Shown here: positions 56,267-64,000 of the stretch, in pieces
How the letters are laid out: every line of letters begins with the position of its first letter
Position numbering within the stretch: the first letter of the stretch is position 1
Origin: Pollenia angustigena
Lineage: Eukaryota; Arthropoda; Insecta; Diptera; Polleniidae
Reading direction: 5' to 3'
Assembly (NCBI GenBank): GCA_930367215.1
Contig: OV884059.1
Location: 249,549,803-249,613,802, forward strand
Length of the DNA: 64,000 nucleotides
Notes under the pieces: generated by a model
The model's database searches: none
What the model saw: the letters and a program-made list of their open reading frames with translations, nothing else
Told to the model about the DNA's origin: nothing
Translations under genes and position numbers: made by a program

Positions 56267-57156
56267 TTAGCGATTAAAACTAAAATAAATTGTTATAAAC
56301 TAACTTTTGCGCAATTAATGATGACTGTTTTTTTAAAATATATAAAAAAATAATCTGGTCTAAATATGTCTGTAAATTCTTTTAAATCAAAATAGCTATA
56401 AAACCGTTTGTATTTTGTTTTTATTAGAGGGCCTTCCAATTTCAAGGTTAACCAATTGTGGTATTTATATCTGATGCTTTATCAAATCTACCTAAATACT
56501 TGTTTAAATATTACCATTTATTTTAATTTTGTTTAAAATGAGTCACTTAAATGTATAAGGATTTAAAACAATATAATGAACAACTTTAAGAATTATTTGT
56601 AGCGTTTTCAAAATAATTTTTAGCATTTCTTTGCCTTGCCTAATGTCAGAGTAAGCTGTGAACAAATTTTAAGATCTGTTTCTATGTCATTGGGTTCGTC
56701 AATAAAATTATCCTAACTTAAATGTTTCTAGCTTTTTGATTAAATTAAACATTTACGTACGCAAATACTTATTGTTGAATGTTTTGTTTTCAAATAACAA
56801 ATGGGATTTTTTTTTAGAAATAATAATATTTTTTAAAAATAATATGGCAACACGTGTAAGATTTTTGAATTGAAATGTAAGAAGAGACAATCCGTCTCTA
56901 TAACTGAAAAAAAAGCAACAATCATGAAAACAATGCCTACCAATACACATAAATAACTTTTGCATATTCGTACATACTTAGGTATTTAAATTTAAGCCAA
57001 AAACAAATTGTAAAATATGTTTTTTGTTTCACATGTAAGGCGAACAATGCATATTTATATTGTCAATAAAATGAAAAAATCAAAAATCGCTGAATAATTT
57101 TAAAATCGTTTATAGAAATATTTATGGAAAAAGTTAAAAAATTTTTGTTTGGTAAA

Positions 57157-57239
57157 GGTGGAGATGCCGAGATTTGAACCCCGACAATATAACAAACAAA
57201 CCTTCTTGGGCAACCGCCCAGACCACTGAGCTATTAACC
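57157..57239 (-). ncRNA. tRNA-like sequence, unit 2
   Basis: Identical by eye to 52761-52843. Confidence 0.55.
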
Positions 57240-58448
57240 TTGTTAATAATAAAGCATTATAATAGAATATACTTCGTCATATTATTAGTTTAATTTGTAG
57301 GTATGTATTTTTCAATTAAAGCGAACAATCATGTACAAGCATGTGTACATGTTTCAAATAAAAAAACAAAAAAACAACAACCACAAGGGTTTTTTTTGGA
57401 AAAATTAGAGGCAGTCGTGGTTTTTTGATCATATCTCAGCCATTTGAGGACCGATCTTGCTGAAATTCAATAGCAAGAAATGGTGGACTATATGAGTTAT
57501 TTTGGCTATAAAACTTGGACTCGGGAAGATCTATGGTTCCTGAGAATGGGTATTTTTCAAAAAAAAATTAATATTTTGGTCATAAATTTTTCGTATCTGA
57601 ACCGATTTTCCCGAGTTAAAATATGTTCTACTAAAAATTTCCGATATTTTGGTATATAAGTCATATCCATAGGACATATGACAGCCCTAAAATTTAGGTT
57701 TTTATACAATTTTTAATTTTTTTTGTACGGGAGGTACCACGCCCACTTCTCCAATCCCGCCCACATTTTGTAGGGTGGTGTGTATTGACAACCTTAATGT
57801 TTGTACCTAATTTGGAAACTTTGGCTCTTGCCGTTCTCCAGATATACAGAAAAAAGCAATAAAAATACAACAACAACAAGGGATTTTTGGAAAAAATTGG
57901 AGGCAGTCGTGGTTTTTTGATCATATCTCAGCCATTTGTGGACCGATCTTGCTGAATTTCAATAGCAAGAAATGGTGGACTATATGTGACATAAATGTAA
58001 AACAACCTAGCCGCTATCATGTCTGGATTATCCGGAAAACACATATCAAACGTAAGACGGACAGACGGACATCGTTAAATCAACTTCTCTTCTCATATGG
58101 ACCCAGAATATATATACTTTATGGGGTCTAAAATCAATATTGTGGAAATTAAAAACGTTATGACAAACTTATATATACCCTTTTACACCTGTGGTGAAGG
58201 GTATAACAAGTAAGAGTGTTATATTCGGCTGTGCCGAATCTTATATACCCTTCACCATTGTGCGAGCAGAATGCAGAGCAACTAGACAAAAACTAAATAA
58301 TTTTTACATATACATACATATTTGCAATACCTCAAACTTCATTATAAATAAAATTTAAAAAGCGAAAACTGGTAAATATTTTTTTTAAATCTTTTTTAGA
58401 ACATAAAAAAAATAAAAATATTAAAAAAAAAATTTTCTTTTTAAAAAA

Positions 58449-58511
58449 CCAAGAATCGAACCGGGAACTCTCAGTTTCTAACAAACCCCCTAGACAACTG
58501 AACCATGAAGG
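58449..58511 (-). ncRNA. tRNA-like sequence in the second mini-me-like module, unit 2
   Basis: Copy of 54103-54165 with the same box A- and box B-like phrases and T-run. Confidence 0.5.
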
Positions 58512-60337
58512 AACGTTAATCGAATATCATTAAAATGAAATATGGCACGTTGACTGTTCACAAAATTCAACAAAGTTTTGTTGTAATTACTTCTGATGTT
58601 TTTGTTCACCACAAAGTTGGGAAATATATTCACCAAAATAGTTTGCGCCATGTATTTGTGTTTGTTTGTTTTCTTTTATCTTTTTTGGCGAGTTTTTAAG
58701 TAGCAAAAAACACAAAAATTCCTAGTTTCTATTTGTAAAAATATTTTCGTTAAATAGATGAAATAATAAAGAAGGGTGATAACGAAAATCATATTGGGCA
58801 TTATGCTAGTATATGGAAGCAATTGAAGGGGGGGGGCAGAGGGACATCACATGGTTAAATCAAGTTCTCTCCTCATAAGGACCAAGAATATATATACTTT
58901 ATAGGGTCTAAGACATTGATGTCAAATTCATTCAATTTCATAGCACAATTGTGCTAGCTCAAAATTCACACACATTCTTACGCTCTTTCATTTAGTCCAC
59001 GAGAGTACACAATTCAGTCGTCGATTATCAAGCGACTAGTACACATGTGGCGGATGCTTACGTATTTTTGTTATTTTTATTAAGAAAACTCGTCTCTTTA
59101 TTCCCTTTCTACCTTCGGTGAAGGGTATAAAAAAAGGAGTTTACCGCAAGTATTTTAAATGAAAAAAACCACAAAAAAAAACAACACACAACTATTTTAC
59201 AGGGTTACCATTAACCGTTTTGAAACGTAAACTGTCGTTTTGGTTAATAAAAGTCGGAAACCAATTTAAATGTTTTTTATTTATCAATAATACAACATAA
59301 ACATACCAAGAAATTGCTTAAATTGTGTATGCTTTTAAATCGCTTTTGTGCAGAAGATATTATCAGGCCTATTCTGAAAATCACTTTAACTCAAATCACG
59401 TGATTTGAAATCACATGTGATTACTAAAATCACACGTGTGATATTTTAGCGTCCCGTTTTTGTGTGATCTTCAATTGCAGAAAGCACACCAAGAAACACA
59501 ACAATGGTATGACTTTCAAAACACCATAAAGTCACAGGTGTGATTTCAGAACAGGCCCGTATATAGGTATATATGAATATATTTTTGTATAAATTTTCTA
59601 AAAAAGTGACTAATATGTTATCAATGTCAACAATAAAAAGGCAAAGATTGCTTTTAATATTTTGACGACACTAGATCACTGTTCGTTATGTTAGCGGTTT
59701 TTTGTAGTCGTAAAATTAGATGATGAGGGCATTTCTAATATTCCCTAAATACATTTTTTTTTTTAAAGTGGATAACCCTGCTTGTTTGTATGGTTTTTAA
59801 GCAGTGTGACCATTTTGGCAATTTTGCAGCTTAACTTAGATTAAAAATTTTAATTTAGCTAAAATACTTTCATTAAGCGCTTCGCATTTTTTTAAGCATT
59901 TTAATTAAATGTTTCTAACTTTTTTAGAATTATTTTAAAAATTGAAGAATAGGTATTGATATAACATAAGTTTTTTATGTATTATAATAAATTATAATAA
60001 ATTTTGACTAAAAAAAATAGTTGTAGTCAAAATGAAATTTCGTATGGAAATGGATAATTCTTATTTTATTGTAAAAAAAAAATTTCATTTTATTTTTTTT
60101 ACAAGACGATAACCCTGCATGTTTGGGCGATTTTTAATGAAGACTTTTAAGTAGTGTGGGAATTTTTTATTTTTGAAAGTAAATTCAGCACCAAAAACTT
60201 AGATTTAGCTGTAAAATTTCCATTTGGCATTTTATTAGCTTTTTAGAAAAATGTTTTAAACTTCTTTTGATTAATTTTTAAAGTTGGATGGAATAGTCTT
60301 AGCGATTAAAACTAAAATAAATTGTTATAAACTAACT

Positions 60338-62839
60338 TGTTACGCGGTGGTATAATACAACAATAATAAAAATTGTTAAAAATATGGATACCGAGATAGA
60401 GAACAAACTGGTTAATGGCATGAAAAGATCGTCTGGCTAGCTCATATCAGATATTTTTGGTTCTTAACCCTTTTAGTTCGCGCGTAATCATATAACATAC
60501 TCTCCATGCCTATTCAAATATCGTAGAGTATGCAAATAAAAAAAAATAATCAAACTTTTTTCTTTTTCTTTTTAAAGTAAATAGACTCACTCAAACCATG
60601 ACGAGATGACACGTCATGTAGGGTACGATTTTTCCCTCCCAGAGAATAATATTCTAAACACCTTGACAGAACTGTTACCCATAATTTTAAATCTGTCCCT
60701 ATAACACAAACATGACTTTACTTACATAATTTTTTCTTTCCCTTCCGAACTACCCTTCCCTATCAATTTAAAGAATTTAGAGTTTCATTTTAGTAAACAA
60801 AATAATGAATGAATTTTATTTAAAAAAAAAAAAAAAAAAAAAAGAAATAAAAGAAATAAGAAATATGTAAAACAAAATAAAAAAAAATACCAAATTCATT
60901 GATTACAACAAATGCATATCAGCTTAATAATTAATTATGATAATTACTCTGAGAGAAACTAGCTTAGAATAAACAAAATTAAGAGATTTTCAAAAAAATA
61001 TTACATACATATGTATGTATTTAAAGGTAGGAATGAAATGAAAATCGGACAGACGGACAAATGAATGAAAGCAAATAAGAATATAGTAATAATAAGAAAA
61101 TAGTAAAAGTAAAAAAAAATATATTAAAGTTTTAATTCATTTTTACTCACAAAACAATTTTTACAATATGCAGCGTTCCATTACTATTGTTCCATTGATG
61201 GGCCCAGCAATTAGTAGTAGATGGTTTTGTTGTTGTTCTTGACGACGTAAATTCCTATTTTTAGCTTGTATTACAAGTTATGAGTAAAGATATTACACTC
61301 GAAGGTTAAAATAAGTAAAAATGAATTTGTATGAATATATTTAATTAGAAAAATTTCTACATACTTATGTATGAATGTAATAATAAAAAGAAAAAAAATT
61401 TATAGGTATTACAAAATAAATAAGGTTAATAATTCATTATATACCTATATTAATCAATCAAGGAATTAAGATTATATTTGTTAATGACTGTTCTAGTTAT
61501 ATATTATGATTTAGTATAAAATTTTAAAGTTTTTAGTTGATAACATTTTAATAAATTTCTTTACATTTCTTTAATTATAGAAGGAAGTAAAAGGAATTTA
61601 TTAAGCAATACTTTTTTTTTTTTATTTAAAATTTTTAATTATACATTTCGAGAGCAAAATTTATTTTCTAGTTTGGATCATGCAAATTATTAGGTTAAGT
61701 AGTTTAATTTTTAGGTGAAGTTAAGGGGGTTTTGGTAAATTCAAAATTCGTGGTAAAAAAAAGTTTTATTTTCTTTTTATATTGAAAATTCTGTGATTTT
61801 AGTAGTTAGTATGAATTTGCAGGGAAGATAACGGATTACATAATAATTAAAAAAAATGATGAACTAATAAAATATTTACACGAACTGTTGACAAGTTTGA
61901 GGTTAGATTTTGGTAAAGTGTTCAAAATTTGCAATATCTAAATAATGATCAAGTAATAAGAAAAAAAAATTAGATTATACAGGTATAAATATTAAACGTA
62001 AATTTATGTTAAACCAACTCTGTTGGAAAATTAAAGTGGCGTGTAAAAAATTGTGGGTAAATTTGAAACAGCTACTATTGTAAATTTTATGGAGAATCAT
62101 CGGTATAGGTATTAATAGAACTTCGTGGACTTTTGGCCACGTGATTCTTCTTTAAATACCAAGCTGCTTTTGTCACGAATTGTCGTCAATATAAAGTTCT
62201 TTTATAATTTTCCAAATTAAATATTAGGCAAATCAATGGATATTTGAAATAATTTGTTCCCTAAAGAAGTAAATTTATTACTTATTAAATTTTTAACACA
62301 CTCTCGAAATTTCTTACCAAAGGTTTTGGGATACACGAGTTTACTGAACAAAAATTTCTTTAAAAAAAAACGTGGCAATTAATAGAGAAAGTTTAATATA
62401 ACACTTTATTTAATGCAGGGCGACTGATTGCAACCACTTTAGCTTTAATAATGATTTCCTATTTTTAAAGAAGTATATTACTAAGCATAAAGTTAGTGCG
62501 TAGTTACCAAAGAATTAATATACATAAGTAAAGGAGAAATTAATAGACATTGCATCATCCTATCTGTTAAAGAAGGACAAAGATATCTGATTCAAGTTGA
62601 GAGTAATGTAATTTTATACCTTTTTATATACACTTTCTTAGGTATATAAAACAACAAACATATTTAAATAAGAGATTTAAATGTGTTTCATTGGAATAAT
62701 TTAAATTTATAGCAAATTACGTTTTTGGGATGATACCCAATTAAAATTCATAATTGTCAAGTGTAAATTACGTTTATTCTTCCTTCTACAACAACTAACA
62801 AAAATTGTTTTTACATCTTTGTAAAAAAAAATCGTAACA
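60338..62839. mobile_element. Solo-LTR-like insertion with 4-bp target duplication
   Basis: AACT at 60334-60337 and 62840-62843 flanks a 2,502-bp segment that starts TGTTACGCGG and ends ATCGTAACA. The empty site in units 1 and 2 reads AAACTAACTTTTRCGC. TG...CA ends with the short inverted repeat TGTTACG/CGTAACA and a 4-bp duplication fit an LTR of the Ty3/gypsy type. I see no primer site, polypurine tract, coding sequence or internal direct-repeat pair, so a solo LTR is likeliest; an LTR-bounded non-coding element is possible. It holds a 20+ A run near 60823-60843 and a short ATACATATGTATGTAT palindrome near 61003. Confidence 0.82.
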
Positions 62840-63698
62840 AACTTTTACGCAATTAATGATGACTGTTTTTTTAAAATATAAAAAAAATAATCTGGTCTAA
62901 TTATGTCTGTAAATTCTTTTAAATCGAAATAGCTATAAAACCGTTTGTATTTTGTTTTTATTAGAGGGCCTTCCAATTTCAAGGTTAACCAATTGTGGTA
63001 TTTATATCTGATGCTATATCAAATCTACCTAAATACTTGTTTAAATATTACCATTTATTTTAATTTTGTTTAAAATGAGTCACTTAAATGTATAAGGATT
63101 TAAAACAATATAATGAACAACTTTAAGAATTATTTGTAGCGTTTTCAAAATAATTTTTAGCATTTCTTTGCCTTGCCTAATGTCAGAGTAAGCTGTGAAC
63201 AAATTTTAAGATCTGTTTCTATGTCATTGGTTTCGTCAATAAAATTATCCAAACTTAAATGTTTCTAGCTTTTTGATTAAATTAAACATTTACGTACGCA
63301 AATACTTATTGTTGAATGTTTTGTTTTCAAATAACAAATGGGATTTTTTTTAAATATAATAAGATTTTTTAAAGATAATATGGCAACACGTGTAAGATTT
63401 TTGAATTGAAATGTAAGAAGAGACAATCCGTCTCTAAAACTGAAAAAAACAACAATCATGAAAACAATGCCTACCAATACACATAAATAACTTTTGCATA
63501 TTCGTACATACTACATACTTAGGTATTTACATTTAAGCCAAAAACTAATTGTAAAATATGGTTTTTGTTTCACATGTAAGGCGAACAATTCATATTTATA
63601 TTGTCAATAAAATGAAAAAATCAAAAATCGCTGAATAATTTTAAAATCGTTTATAAAAATATTTATAAAAAAAGTTAAAAAATTTTTTGTTTGCAAAA

Positions 63699-63781
63699 GG
63701 TGGAGATGCCGAGATTTGAACCCCGGCAATATAACAGACAAACCTTCTTGGGCAACCGCCCAGACCATTGAGCTATTAACG
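63699..63781 (-). ncRNA. tRNA-like sequence, unit 3
   Basis: Diverged copy of 52761-52843 with box A and box B phrases kept. Changes include CCCCGGC for CCCCGAC, which improves the T-stem. Confidence 0.55.
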
Positions 63782-64000
63782 TTGTTGAAAATAAAGAATT
63801 ATAGTAGAATATACTCCCGTCATATTATTAGTTTAATATGTAGGTATGTATTTTTCAATTAAAGCGAACAATCATGTACAAGCATGTGTACATGTTTCAA
63901 ATATAAAAAAAAAAAACAACAACCACAAGGGATTTTTTGGAAAAATTAGAGGCAGTCGTGGTTTTTTGGTCATATCTAAGCCATTTGTGGACCGATCTTG

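Larger units (their letters stand above)
54794..59138 (+). repeat. Tandem array unit 2
   Basis: 4,345 bp, the same order of parts as unit 1: MITE 55951-56266, tRNA-like 57157-57239, mini-me-like modules 57381-58202 and 58203-59137. It contains a 36-bp stretch (near 56505-56545) absent from unit 1 but present in unit 3. It lacks 9 bp near 57615 that unit 1 has. Confidence 0.93.
59139..64000 (+). repeat. Tandem array unit 3, interrupted and running off the window
   Basis: 59139 to about 59670 is almost identical to unit 2. From about 59670 differences become frequent (ACTAGATCACTG, ATTAGATGATG, extra T and A in runs). It lacks the TTA MITE (empty site at 60299-60301) and is split by the insertion 60338-62839. 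It resumes at 62844 with TTTACGCAATTAATG and ends at the window edge inside a mini-me-like module. Confidence 0.92.

Overview
The window is AT-rich, intron-bearing eukaryotic DNA made almost wholly of transposable elements (TEs) stacked inside one another. I found no ordinary host gene. The TE set (BEL/Pao, Polinton, PIF/Harbinger, hAT, Tigger/pogo, MULE-like and TA/GTCY-type dipteran repeats), TATA plus TCAGT core promoters, short GT-AG introns and a fly-type histone 3' stem-loop point to an insect, most likely a calyptrate fly such as a blowfly relative. The family-level guess is inference.

Layout. 1-2956: unassigned AT-rich DNA, a CA microsatellite and a decayed Tigger-like transposase ending at a TIR next to a TA (2577). 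2957-23886: one BEL/Pao LTR retrotransposon (gag, protease, RT, RNase H, integrase), disabled by stops, frameshifts, loss of the first integrase Asp region and a truncated 5' LTR. Its integrase is split by a 14,369-bp insertion (8134-22502) flanked by the 6-bp target duplication CAACAG. That insertion is a giant palindrome with two nearly identical 6.47-kb arms around a 1.43-kb loop. Each arm carries a tandem-repeat block, a core promoter and a spliced protein-primed DNA polymerase B gene of Polinton type. The left polymerase is cut at the palindrome break. The right one is full length but has a 1-nt frameshift. The BEL 3' LTR also holds a MITE whose empty site is preserved in the 5' LTR.

23887-30862: remnants of a minus-strand LTR element, a tRNA-like sequence, a MITE, two complete non-autonomous hAT elements with 8-bp TSDs and further nested MITEs. 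30863-41300: a PIF/Harbinger region with an apparently intact three-exon transposase (418 aa) and, convergent to it, a MADF-BESS accessory gene broken by one stop. The transposase stop codon is followed at once by two tandem histone-type 3' stem-loops, the most unusual signal here. A MULE-like MITE sits in intron 1. 41351-48570: a TA-flanked element with ~370-bp TIRs and a ruined unknown gene, plus other MITEs.

48571-64000: mini-me/Helitron-like repeats, then a tandem array of ~4.35-kb units (starts 50443, 54794, 59139). The third unit lacks a TTA-flanked MITE present in the first two and is interrupted by a 2.5-kb solo-LTR-like insertion with a 4-bp TSD. The units also carry tRNA-like sequences with pol III-type boxes. 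The only plausibly functional protein gene is the Harbinger transposase; a working Polinton polymerase depends on whether the 1-nt indel is real.
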